NCBI GenBank assembly: GCA_022496805.1
Contig: CM040096.1
Coordinates: 9,983,501 to 10,047,500 of the forward strand
Reading direction: 5' to 3'
DNA length: 64,000 nucleotides
DNA from: Pohlia nutans
Taxonomy: Eukaryota > Streptophyta > Bryopsida > Bryales > Mniaceae
Position numbers and translations under genes: made by a program. Below, piece after piece: positions 1-11,541 of this stretch. The notes beneath the pieces are model-generated. The model saw only the letters and a list, made by a program, of their open reading frames with translations, had not been told where the DNA came from and did no database searches. Each line of letters opens with the position of its first letter. Positions within the stretch are counted from its first letter, which is position 1.

Positions 1-410
1 TACTACCATGCTTGGGTATGATACCAAGAACAGTGGATCTTATACTACTAGATTAACAACTTTACTTATAAGTCAATTGAGAGGTAACGGTGGATTTAAT
101 TATAAAGTATCAAATTTGTATGCATTGTATATTGATATGTTTGCGCGTGATTAAACTTCATCTTGTTTCAAAGAGTTTTCTAATTTGTTTCGTTATCAAG
201 CTCAAAATTGGGCGCAAAATTAGTCAAAGTATCTATCTAATGACATTTTGTGGAACCTGTACAGTTTGTTTTTTGAGTTTTATTAGAATTTCAAAGCTCA
301 TTATCTACATTTTTGTACTTTTTTCTATCTCCTTTATTACATGTCTGAGATGTATGATGTATAATTGCAATCAATCAAGATCAAAGTACATATTTGTAAA
401 TTGTACCATT
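1..410. other. AT-rich, nothing recognised
   Basis: Open frames of about 100 codons here are Ile/Leu/Cys-rich chance frames. No repeat end found. Confidence 0.5.
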
Positions 411-959
411 TTAACCCTTTAACGTCCCGATTCAACATTGTTTTCAAAGAAGTGCTATAAAATGCTTGATGAAAACCAAAAATGGGGTTCATGGTCAAAG
501 CAAAGTTGTAAATGTCAATGTGAAGATCACATCTGTACGGTTGGATTTATTATATTTTTGTTTAATATTTTTAAATTAATTTTGCAAGGTTTTCTCTTGA
601 AATTCAATTTAAAATCCAAAATTAGCACATTTTTTTTTAAAAAATATGGTAATGAAATTGAAATAACATGCACTACGAGATGGTATGATTTCCATTATTT
701 GATTCTACTTATTTTGAAAAATCATATTTAAGGTCCCACTTTTTGAACTAAGAATGAAACTTGACATAGACCAATTCTGTTGTTTTTCTAAAAATCATAA
801 TAACCTTTTTTGAAGATCCAAACCGTACAAACGATAGTCAACTTGCTCAAGAACTAAGAGAAATTTTGGTGGATGAAAACTGTCCGATTTGGATGAGAAT
901 CGAGCAGTTTCAATCTGTGCGTCGTCCACTATGTGGACACTGGCGCGTTAAAGGGTTAA
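411..959 (+). mobile_element. TTAA-flanked element, 549 bp including both TTAA
   Basis: TTAA then CCCTTTAACGTCC at the left; CGTTAAAGGG then TTAA at the right, a 10-bp perfect terminal inverted repeat. Just inside the right end is the hairpin GTCCA-CTATG-TGGAC (924-938). Non-coding. Confidence 0.85.
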
Positions 960-2826
960 AGGTGCTTTCATTAAAAATGTGCGCTTCATAAAGAAAAGAT
1001 TACTAGCTTCACATAATAGCAAGAAATACCTGATCATATGACAACTGCTAGAATTGCATATGCTATATACTCCATTTCTTTTACCTCTCGATCTTTAAAA
1101 ACTAGAAATTCACATATGTTCTTTCTTTTATTGTTATGACTATTTTTATTATGAAATTTTTATCTCCTAAGTTGATTCTTATTCAAATACATATACATTT
1201 TTATTAGTATTCTGCACCATAATAGTGTGTATTTGTAAGTCTTAGGATGGATTAAAATTTATCTATTGCAATGGATTTGCAAAAGAGTTCTCTATATCCA
1301 ATTCATGCATTTCTGGTCTTTGGGCACCAAAGAATAGTGTCAAGCATGGAATTCAAGTATGATTTTTCTACTAGTGTTCGTTATTCAAAATCTTACAAAA
1401 TAATCGACCACTAATTGGTCACTAAGGCACACAATGGTTAAAGGTTTTCATCTGTGATTATTGAAACTTTCCTTCATGACATAATGATCTTACATATATT
1501 TGTTACTATCTTCACTTGAAGCTGTTCATATTTGGACACTTAGACTTGTTTTAATATCACAACCTAGGCCTCCAATATGCACGTAACTATATAGAATTCT
1601 ATAACATTTTGACAATATAGTATTGTATGTTTAAGTGACATTAAAAAAACTCTTGGAGTTGCAAGAATTTGGTTTACAACTTTTTCACACTTGTCATAAT
1701 TAATTATTTGAGCAAATGTATTTCATCAATTTAATTTTTAATTTTTCAATTTCCATTACTTTATAAACTACTTTGTATAATGTTAAAAAAGTCTGGTTAA
1801 TATTTTAGATTCTTGATGAGTGCATTTGATTTGATAAGCACCAGTTAGGTTCCAAGTTTGATTTTTAAAATTTTAATGATTGATGGGGTGAAATTTCAGA
1901 ATTATTGTTATTGTTTTTGGTTTTATAACTAGTTAGTGACAAAATCCACACAATGTAGGGTAATAGGATATGATAGCAACAATGTGAAGTGAATTTTGAA
2001 TTAGATATGTCCATTACTTTCGGTTTGGTGAAAAAAGAGAAGATATCATATTAGAGACGACCATGATAAGTATAAAAACAATTACAATATGAATCCTTGG
2101 TGTCTTTTGAAGGTAGGAAAAAAGAATAGAGATCCATTGGAACTTGCAAATGGTCAAAATATTAAAGAGATTGTTGCAATACACAATTTAGGGGGCCGCC
2201 ATATGTAGTCTGAATGTCTAAACCCGGTTTCAAATGTGTTTTTTGGAGTTTATGCATTTATTGCTTGCGCAACATTGCTAGCATTTGTAGTGCTGTTTAA
2301 CAATCCACCATTTTTGATAACGCTAGTTGCACAAGGATTTTCTATGTTAGTTAGGTTGTCTCTAACAAGCTTGGTCAATATTTGAAACAAAATCTAAATG
2401 GGATTTGGCACCTCCCAAATACATGTCAATTTGGCTAGAAAGGGAAGAAAGATGTGAAATTTTGAGTGGTTTTGGCAAAGGAAATCTAGAGGAGAGCCCC
2501 AAAAAATCATGCAGCCACTTTCATATGCCATGCTCAACCCAACAATAAGACTAAACAAATTCTTTTCCACACATAATCTTTTCCATAGTTAAGAAGGATT
2601 ACTTAACTCTTAAAGGACATTTTCTAATTTAGAAAGGAAGGAGTGTTTTGAGTTTTAACCGCAAAATATAGAAGAATTTTACATTCTAAAAATGTAAATA
2701 CATACTATTCTTGTCACAGATGATCCATGAAAAAATTCATAAAAGCATTTCTCCATCATTAGCAATTTTATGGTCAAAGTGATTTGAAAACTGAGAAAAC
2801 TAAGCCCGAGTGGCTTAGAATGTCTT
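960..2826. other. AT-rich, nothing recognised
   Basis: No coding pattern and no clear terminal repeats. Probably old transposon debris. Confidence 0.5.
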
Positions 2827-3630
2827 TTAACCTCTAAGCGTCTCTAGCTTTTTTGGGCTTAAAATCATCATTGCTCTTGATGTGTTATAGCTCTAAATTT
2901 AAGTGAGGTATAGAAATCTTGTAATATACATGTTGTAGATCATGTGGATCAAATTTGGGGTCATTTGGCCTTATAGATTGCAAGATCGTAGTGTTTTAGT
3001 GTTAAAAAAGGATGCTGAAATTTTCCTAGCAATACAGTTAGAGGTGAAATTCGTTTTCAAAATTACTCAAATGAAAAAACTTTGAACTATAAAGTAGTTC
3101 AAAATCATCATATAAACACATTGGTCCAAAAAAAACTCATGAAAAAAATTTAATGTGCCCTAAAATGGCCTTGAAATGTCAAAATGTAGCCCGAAAAGTG
3201 ACCCATTTGACCCAAAAAGCAAAAAGTGTCCAAACTAGACCCGTGCACTAAAATGACTCCCAAACATTCAGAACAACATGGATTGACATAAAAATTTTAC
3301 CATGATAACTAGACTTCAAGGGAATCCAACCCAATAATTTGTATTGAAAACGGACATGGGATGAAGGAGATACAAGCCCCCAAAGTTGCAGTCATCAAAA
3401 TGCACAAAAACTGTCCAAAAAAAGATACCTACTTTCAAATGATCACCAAAAATTCAATACATCTCGGATTGATCTAAAATTTTTACCACTCATTTCATAC
3501 ATCATGAGGGGAGTTTTTTCTTCTTTTTATTTTATTTTATTTTTAAATTCATTAAAATCGGACGCTTTTTAAGGTGAATGTATCCCAGAAAAACGTCTAA
3601 AATATGGACGTCGGGACAGTTAGGGGTTAA
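2827..3630 (-). mobile_element. TTAA-flanked element, about 804 bp, subtype shared with 36990-37802
   Basis: TTAACCTCTAAGCGTCTC at the left, GGGACAGTTAGGGGTTAA at the right. Hairpin GTCTA-AAATA-TGGAC at 3595-3609. The interior matches 36990-37802 in the opposite orientation over its full length (for instance the shared phrase CAAATGGGTCACTTTT, inverse here). Confidence 0.85.
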
Positions 3631-3914
3631 GGGTTAAGAAACATTTTTGGTGTCATTAGGATGAATGAACTCTTCATTCAATGAGAGTTTCATCCATTGA
3701 ATCGAGAGTGACCCATACAATATCGTAGTACCATAGCAAGTTTGCCACCTTTGAAACGAATAATTAATTAAAATTGAAAAATAAAGTTTGTCTCAAGTTT
3801 TGGAATTTCATGAAAATTTGTCAAGCTAAACATTTTGAATGAATATTAGCACGTTTTAGATGAATAGTATCATTTGGCTGAATACCAATCCATTTTGGAT
3901 GAATAATAACACAT

Positions 3915-4082
3915 TTGAGATTTCATCACTTTTCTAAATTTTTTGTTTTTAAGGACCAATAATTTGCAGTTTTTTCGTTATTCTTTCTAGAATTAATTTT
4001 GGGCGAACCTGCTACAGTATGTACTAGGGTAGCTAACTTAGTTAACTGGCATTGACAGCTTCTTCACCTTTTATACTCCTCT
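3915..4082 (+). repeat. Dispersed repeat shared with 12060-12233
   Basis: TTTGAGATTTCATCACTTTT to CTTTTATACTCCTCTTTAA is shared at both places, and each copy stops exactly at the TTAA where a (different) element begins. Confidence 0.85.
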
Positions 4083-4454
4083 TTAACCCTTAAACGACAA
4101 CCCCAGCCCCACGGGCTTGGTTTAAAGGAATATTGGAGACAGAAGTTTCATTTCTCAACCAAATCAAGCGAGACTTGTTGTGTTGGAAAGCTACTGAAAA
4201 AGCGATCTAGATTCCAAATTTTCGCCTCATTTGAGAGATTGTGGAATCGTTGGTAAGCAATCAAAGTTATCAAATTGAACAAGTTTTGAGGTTGGGGCAG
4301 CTGAAGTTCAGCAGTGCCGCAGTGCTACAGTGCTACCTAGCAGTGCACTGCAGAGCCGTTTTTGAAAAAAAAATTTAAAATTTAAAAAAATAAAATAAAT
4401 TAAGATTCTTTCCGGGCTGCCCACCCAGGACCCAAATTGTCGTTTAAGGGTTAA
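4083..4454. mobile_element. TTAA-flanked element, 372 bp, 14-bp perfect inverted ends
   Basis: TTAA-CCCTTAAACGACAA at the left and TTGTCGTTTAAGGG-TTAA at the right. GC-richer interior (CAGTGCCGCAGTGCTACAG) with poly-A runs. Its left flank, about 170 bp, recurs at 12060-12233, next to a different TTAA element. Confidence 0.87.
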
Positions 4455-4467
4455 GTTACATCCTTGA

Positions 4468-5021
4468 TTAACCCCTAAAGGACTGCAGGTCTTTCCTGTT
4501 TTTGAGCATCATTTTCACCTCTTTCTATTCATTTTCTTGAGAATATATATTTTTCTCTTTATAGAAATATCAAATTAAAAATTTAAATAAAATTTAAGAT
4601 TTTTTTTGGACAAATTTAGCAATTCTTCCCATGTCTTCAAAGACGGTCAAAAAATATTAAAATAGATCGCAATTTCATCTTTTCACTTCAAACGCTATAA
4701 TCTTGCAATCTCTACGGTCAAATTCTATGAAAATTATACCATGCTTTTTCCTAGTAATCTAAAACAAGATCCTACGGTTAGAGTTGAAAATAGTAATTTC
4801 TGAGGTTTATTTTGAGCCATGCCATTCTCCAAAAAAACCCCTTTTGCTCCATAACTTCCACTTAAAAAGTCGGAATCAAAAAAAATTAGATCCCCATTTT
4901 TGTATTGATATATCAAATTCACATAATTTATTTCAAAAAATAAAAATAAAAACTGACACATTGGGAACCCACCCGAACGTTGAAATGTCCTAGTTAGGAC
5001 ACTTGGTCCTTTAAGGGTTAA
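4468..5021 (+). mobile_element. TTAA-flanked element, 554 bp, subtype shared with 33645-34093
   Basis: TTAACCCCTAAAGGACTGC at the left, TTGGTCCTTTAAGGGTTAA at the right. A hairpin GTCC-TAGTTA-GGAC lies at 4987-5000. It shares its right TTAA with the next element (5018-5594), so the two abut with a single tetranucleotide between them. Confidence 0.87.
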
Positions 5022-5594
5022 CCCCTAAGTGCCTAGAGCCCTCTCCAAATTTGGCAGTTTTGCAAAGATGCATTATAAAATGCAACCTAGAGGGATATTT
5101 TGAACTTGATATATGAATAAAAGTTGTACGTTATGAATTTTAGATTCTATCCATACGGTTAGATCCATGATTGCTATTACCAATAATTTTGTATAAAATT
5201 TGAAATGTGAAATTCAAAATTATTTTGTAATTCAATTACGAATAAGATATTGACAATCTACGGATGAAATTCATTGTGATTGGCTGAAATGTAATACTCT
5301 AAGTGTAGTGATTTTTGGAGATTTTTTGGTTGCTTAATTTTAGTAGTTGACTTTTTTTAGAGTACTTTTACACTGAAATCTTCAAAATTTTGGGTGAATC
5401 ACTACAACATGAAATGAGGCATAAAAATTTCACAAATCATCTCCTTTCTAATCGGATCACATATGCATGAAGCTAACTTCCCATAGAATCTGCAGTAAAA
5501 ATTCCACACTACAAAAAGTGCATGACGGATGAGAAATTATGGATGAAATCTGTACATCGTCCAAAAAATGGACGCTTAGGCAGTTAGGGGTTAA
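5018..5594 (+). mobile_element. TTAA-flanked element, 577 bp, near-identical to 5988-6564
   Basis: TTAACCCCTAAGTGCCTAG at the left, GGCAGTTAGGGGTTAA at the right; hairpin GTCCA-AAAAA-TGGAC at 5559-5573. The same length as the copy at 5988 with only scattered substitutions and balancing small indels, so both moved recently compared with other copies. Carries the inner motif CCATACGGTTAGATC. Confidence 0.9.
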
Positions 5595-5987
5595 TATCAA
5601 ACATCTGAATTGACCCCTCTTCACAACACTATCTTCTAGGGTCACATACAGTGTTTATCTTGTGTTTTTTTTCTTGAAGCCTAACTGGTGATGTAAAACA
5701 ATTTGGGAAAGAATATTTGGCAAAATCTTAAGCTTACAATCATATTTCGATAGAATTTCTTTATATTTCAGTAGTTTTCTTTACAAGATCTGGCTATTTT
5801 TACCAAAAATACAGAGAAAATCTGGCAAAAAAAAATCAAAATTTTCTCTTTTTCTTCCTTAACAAGATAGAAATGCCATATTTTGTAGAGAAATCTGGAG
5901 AAATACAGCCACACAAAAAACAACAAAACAAAAAACGGTGGTCACATATCACAAGCTTGATGTGATGTAAATCGATTTGGTTGTCAT

Positions 5988-6564
5988 TTAACCCCTAAAT
6001 GCCTAAAGCCCTCTTCAAATTCGGCAGTTTTGCAAAGATGGATTATAAAATGCAACCTAGAGGGATATTTTGAACTTGGTATATGAATAAAAGTTGTACG
6101 TTATGAATTTTAGATTCTATCCATACGGTTAGATCCATGATTGCTATTACCAATAATTTTGTATAAAATTTGAAACGCGAAATTCAAAATTATTTTGTAA
6201 TTCAATTACGAATAAGATATTGACAATCTACAGATGAAATTCTTTGTGATTGGTTGAAATGTAATACTCTAAGTGTAGTGATTTTTGGAAATTTTTTGGT
6301 TGCTTAATTTTATGAGTTGACTTTTTTTTTACCACTTTTACACTGAAATCTTCAAAATTTTGGGTGAATCACTACAACATGAAATGAGGCATAAAAATTT
6401 CACAAATCATCTCCTTTCTAATCGGATCACATATGCATGAAGCTAACTTCCCATAGAATCTATAGTAAAAATTCCACACTGCAAAAAATGCATGACAGAT
6501 GAGAAATTATGGATGAAATCTGTACATCGTCCAAAAAATGGACGCTTAGGCAGTTAGGGGTTAA
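5988..6564 (+). mobile_element. TTAA-flanked element, 577 bp, near-identical to 5018-5594
   Basis: TTAACCCCTAAATGCC at the left, GGCAGTTAGGGGTTAA at the right; hairpin GTCCA-AAAAA-TGGAC at 6529-6543. Same orientation as its sister, with 393 bp of unrelated AT-rich DNA between them. Confidence 0.9.
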
Positions 6565-7742
6565 GAGAAATTCACATCTGATGGTACGTGCATCCATAAT
6601 TGCCACCGTTAGAAACTGAGGTACTACCTAAACAATTTTTTTTTCCAAATTTTGACGAATTTGAGCCACGTAGATTGCCACATTCTAAACTAATATGTTT
6701 TGAAAAAATAGTTTAAAAAAATTTCAACTTTCAACTCTTTGATTTAATTTGTGTTGTACTAGCTATTAACCTACGGAACCAAAAAAATTTAAACAAAACT
6801 TAAAAAAATGTTTTATTTATTTATTTATTTTTATTTTATAAATTTTAAATAAAGAAAAACTTGTGATCAATTTCACTTTACATTAGGGCTCAACCTAATT
6901 GTTGCCCCAAATTAAATTGATAAGTAATTGGGTAAATAGATAATAGAGATGTGTGAGATTCAATAGTGAAGGTGTATTTGAGGTTTTTGGGCCCAAGTTG
7001 TTAAATTGGATTCAAGAAAACCTCAATCCAATTTATTGAACTAGCCTAAAGTTTTGGCTCTAAATTTGAGCCACGTAGATTGCCACATAAGATGCCGAGA
7101 AGTTTGGATCATACCCTAGTATAAAGCCGTTGGGCCTGATTTGCCAAATTTGAACAATCCAATTAGAGCATCACAACATATCTTTCAAAATAGATGAGGA
7201 TGTCATTTTTTGGATGAAAAACAAGCAATTAATACTTGAACCCGCTAAAATATTCATTTGCCTTGGCAAATAGTTAATTGTAGCCATGGTTGTGCAACTT
7301 CAACAAATACTACTTTTTCTTTTAAAATTAGTACCGTAGTAACATAGTTGGGTTGCCACCTCACGAATGAATATTTAATATATTTTTGAAAAATAAGGTT
7401 CGTTCCTCAAAATATGAATTTCTTAATTTTTGTTTATGAGCAAAAAATGATTTAAAATGATCCGAAATGGCCCAAAATAGCTTAGAATATCCAAATATAG
7501 CTTAAAATAATTTTGTTTTGTGGTCCTCATAATTTCCAATTTTTTACGTTTTTTGTTTTTTGAATTTTTTTTGGCGACCCATCTATGGTACTATGGTAGT
7601 CGGATAATAAATGACAAAGGTTCTTTTTGCTTTGCATACTAGGAGATAAGTGATTGGTTGGAAGTTAATTTAGTGAGTTGCACGTGTGGGATAATCAAGT
7701 GATCTACCCTCTAAATAAGTACCTCCACTAGTGATGAAGTTT
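6565..7742. other. AT-rich spacer with old repeat fragments
   Basis: GAGCCACGTAGATTGCCACA occurs twice (6664, 7070). The part around 7330-7600 is distantly like 3720-3990. No gene. Confidence 0.5.
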
Positions 7743-10184
7743 TTAACCCCTAAACGTCCTCACCCCTCTCCAAATTCGGCAGTTTTGTAAAGATGCATCA
7801 TAAAATGCAAACCAAAGGGATATTTTGAACTTGATGTATGAATAAAAGTTGTACATAATCAATTTTAGATTCTATTCATACTGTTAGATTTGCAATTGCT
7901 ATCACCAATATTTTTGTATAAAATTTGAAATTTGAAATTGAAAATTCTTTTGTAATTTGATAACGAATAAGGTATTGACAATTTGTACATGTAATTTGTT
8001 GTGATTGGTTGAAATACAATACTCTAAGTGTAGTGATTTTTGGAGATTTTTTGGTTGTTTGATTTTATGAGTGGACTTTTTGTAGTGTGAATATGTTTTT
8101 TGTTGAACCCTAAATGCCTTTTGTGTGTGAATATGTATTGTCTAATAGACTAGAAAGGAAATGGTGCGTGAAGTAAGATACAAACAGTCAATTGGACTTG
8201 AATGGAGATTCTAATAGGTGTAACCGTTAGAATTCATAGTATATATGAGAGATGATAGCAAGTTGTCTTCCTCGCTACACCATTAGGGAGTGTTGGTCTA
8301 AATATTACTCTATGTTTGATTTTGTTTTTGTGTCAATGCTCACAGTCCAGTTGACAGAGGAAAGTAAAGAAATCAGAGTTTAATTAATTCTTGCTTGCCT
8401 GTCTTTCTTTGTAAATGCATGGCTTGGATTTGTTCTGTGTCTATTTGACTCTGTTGGTGTGATTGTGTATGGAAATGTTGTATGGCAGTGTGATTGCAAA
8501 ATTGAGTCTTGCATACATGCATAATCAATTTGACAGTAGTTGATAGAATCTGGTTATGAGAATTAAGATATACATGAATGCATTTAATTCACAGTGGAAG
8601 AATATATGTCAAGTTGATTCAGTTACTATTGAGTGATATTGCATGTGGGAAATATGTACATATGCTGAGAGCATTGGGAATTGAGCAACTGATACAGTCA
8701 ATTGGACATTGGTGAACTGTGGTCAAATTGACATTGGAAACTATATTGATCAACCAGTCTAATTGAACTTACAAGGCTCTCAAACTGTGTCTATTTGACT
8801 ATCCTGATACTCATGGTATACTCATTGTATGCAAGAATGTGGAACTTTAATAATGCAACTGATTTTCCTAATCTGGATTAAATGGATACTGAATAGAATA
8901 CTAAGAACATATCATAACTGTCCACTTGACTTTACTTAGAAGTATATTGGGAGTGAAATAAATTTATAAGTAATATGTATAGAATATCACATATATAATA
9001 TGGAGACTGTCAATTTGAATTGAAGAGTCTGTTGTGTGTTTGAAAAAAGGAATTAGCATACATTACTTCAATCAAGATTGGAGTTCTGTAAGGAATATAT
9101 ATATATACATGGTGACGACCGTGTGTATTTAGGAGTGGGATCCAGGGATTTGATAGCTAGTGTGTAAAACTAGATTGTTTCAAACTCCCCTGTGGTACAT
9201 TGCCTTATAAAATTATTGCCATGGGAAATTGGAGATTCAAAATGAATCTCACTCAAATAATAGTTGTACAACTAAAATATATTAAGTTAATTAGACGTTG
9301 GGTGTCTTATACCATGGGGAGTTGATACTATTAGCAAGTCATAGTGGTGAGGAATGAATCCGTAAGGACCGGCCATCTTTAAGGAAATTGTTCTTTAATT
9401 ACTTCACTTTTGATTGGTAGTACAGATTCTTGCAGGGGTATACTAGAAGCAATGTCGTTGTAGTGACTTAAGTAATGAAATACTTAAGAATAAAGAAATA
9501 TCTTATATAAGGAAAGCCTTAAATGGAGCACGTGGGAGTATAAAGCTTAAAGTGAAAAGACTTCTATGAGATAAGTATTCTTCCATATCTTCAAGTAGAA
9601 GTGAATTGTGAGTTGGTATCAAGCAATGAAGATTGATATGTCTATTTGACTCACTTTGGCAACTATACAAGGGTATTGTCCTTTGTCCTGGCTATTTGAC
9701 CTTAGGATAGGACAAGACAGACGCATATTTAATTGACTGGAATTAGTTATAGGCAAGTGACGCCACCACATTCTAACATGAACCAAGTTTTTTTAACATT
9801 AGGTGATTGAGTTGAATAATCTTTAAACTTACAAGTGACTTTAGTGAATTATCCATAAACGCTTTCATCTTTCCCCTTAAAGAACCTTACCAGGAAAGTT
9901 CATTTAGTATAAAAACCTTGTTGAACTTTTTCGATACTACACTTTTTCAAGAGCACTTTTACACTGAAATCTTTGAAATTTTGGGTGAATCACTATAACA
10001 TGAAATGAGGCACAATTTTTTTACAAATCATCCCCTTCCTAATCGGATCACACATGCATGAAGCTAACTTTTCATAAAATATATAGTAAAAATCCACACT
10101 GCAAAAAGTCAATGACGAATGAGAAATCTGAGTTTGATTCTATACATCATCCACATTCTAGACGGTTGGACGTTTACGGGTCTA
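7743..10184 (+). mobile_element. Older TTAA-flanked element split by a solo LTR
   Basis: Left end TTAACCCCTAAACGTCC; homologous to 5018-5594 until 8080, then interrupted by the LTR at 8081-9941, resuming with AGAGCACTTTTACACTG. The right end is decayed (GACGGTTGGACGTTTACGGG, then TCTA instead of TTAA). The hairpin at about 10149 is degenerate. Confidence 0.8.
8081..9941 (+). mobile_element. Solo LTR, 1861 bp, TSD CTTTT
   Basis: Begins TGTAGTGTGA and ends TCGATACTACA: TG..CA ends with a 6-bp inverted repeat TGTAGT/ACTACA. CTTTT is duplicated at 8076-8080 and 9942-9946. It contains no open frame above 60 codons and no second copy of its ends, as expected for an LTR left after recombination between the two LTRs. 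A TATATAAGG box near 9504 is a candidate promoter on the plus strand. The interior is rich in scattered copies of CTATTTGACT and CAATTGGAC. It is inserted in a TTAA-type element. Confidence 0.82.
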
Positions 10185-10557
10185 TGTAATGAAAATTTCC
10201 CATGCAAATGGAGATGCTCTTAAGGTAAGGAGTACAATTGCTATTAGTTTAAGCATTTCAATCTACATGGAGCGCTGATTTTCAATGATAAAAAATTGCA
10301 GCACATAAAACTTTGGGTTTAATAACTAAGCTAAATTTTAAATTAAATTTTTCACAATGTATGATTTTGTTATAAATTTTCAAACTTAGTATGCATAGAC
10401 CACTATTGATGTTAGTAGGTGTACCAGTAACTGTCTTTCATTTTTAGTCCAATCAGATTGCTAACTTGGTATTCATAATTAATGCTTGTGATAAATAGAT
10501 TGGGAACTCCTGAAGTTGAAACAGGTGCTTTTATAGGTGACCACAATTGGTACCTAA

Positions 10558-11096
10558 GAGCATCCCCACTCCTACACGCTAGAGATGACTCGCTGAAATT
10601 ATTCATTTACATTTGAAGAGCCCTTGCACTTACACTCCCCCACCCTTGCACGCCCCTCACACATTAAAAGTGCACATCAAATAGTCAATTGACCAATCAC
10701 AAGTAGAATGTGAGGATATAGTCAACTAAATAGTGATTTGAAGGGCCATTTCTTGACACGCTAGGATTGAGAGTCAAGAGGCATTTTGGAAGGGCCCTTG
10801 GCACTTTTCATCTAGTTCTGGAGTGTGAGAGCAACTCCACCGCAGCACTCCCAGAGTCTCTCGCACTCCAGAACTAGATGAAAAGTGCCAAGGGCCCTTC
10901 CAAAATGCCTCTTGACTCTCAATCCTAGCGTGTCAAGAAATGGCCCTTCAAATCACTATTTAGTTGACTATATCCCCACATTCTACTTGTGATTGGTCCA
11001 TTGACTATTTGATGTGCACTTTTGATATGTGAGGGGCCTCCAAAGGTGGGGGAGTGTAAGTGCAAGGACTCTGGGAGGGCTGCGGTGGAGCTGCTC
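10558..11096. mobile_element. Long foldback Harbinger-like element, 539 bp, TSD TAA
   Basis: TAA flanks both ends (10555-10557, 11097-11099); termini GAGCATCCCCACTCC and GGTGGAGCTGCTC. Two arms of about 225 bp (about 10617-10830 and 10860-11076) are inverse copies at roughly 95% identity by eye. The right half (10829-11096) is itself bounded by 30-bp inverted ends (GAGCAACTCCACCGCAGC and its inverse), so the element looks like two MITE copies joined head to head. TAA/TTA duplications suggest PIF/Harbinger. Confidence 0.85.
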
Positions 11097-11124
11097 TAAC
11101 AGTTTCTAGTCGGCTTCTACCTTA

Positions 11125-11541
11125 AGGTGGTTACCCCATTCCCAACTGGCGCCTTAAACCAACAGCTAGGGGCATTTTCCGTAATCAATGCTGCAATGAT
11201 GTTGGTTGTAGCATGAGTTACAGTTGGTAACAGGTTCTCTCTTGTTGGTTTTAGTATATGTCAGTGTGGTTATAGATTCGTTGTTGTTGGTTTAAGCATC
11301 TTTAGTGTGTGCAATACAAATCTTCTTTGGATAGAAACAACTCTACCTATGTGACGTGAATGGGATGTGTCATACTTCAACTTTGAAAATTTATAAGAAA
11401 TTCATGGTTCATTCAAAAATTATGTTTCCACTTGTGTTGGAATCTATTTCTTCTTACCTAACTCTAAAAAAAAATAATACTAAATAATATCAATGTCTCA
11501 TATCTGTATTTCTTATTCAGTTGGGAATGGGGTAACCACCT
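11125..11541. mobile_element. MITE with 24-bp perfect inverted ends, TSD TA
   Basis: AGGTGGTTACCCCATTCCCA at the left is matched exactly in inverse at the right, for 24 bases in all; TA flanks both sides. A TA duplication suggests the Tc1/mariner (Stowaway-like) class. 417 bp, AT-rich, non-coding. Confidence 0.82.

Noticed and set aside
90..422. 110-codon frame at the window start
   Set aside because: AT-driven Ile/Leu/Phe/Cys frame, no motif, runs into a TTAA element.
411..959. TTAA elements as Stowaway/mariner MITEs with TA duplication
   Set aside because: Every intact copy has TTAA, not just TA, and the nested copy at 36990 shows that the whole tetranucleotide was duplicated.
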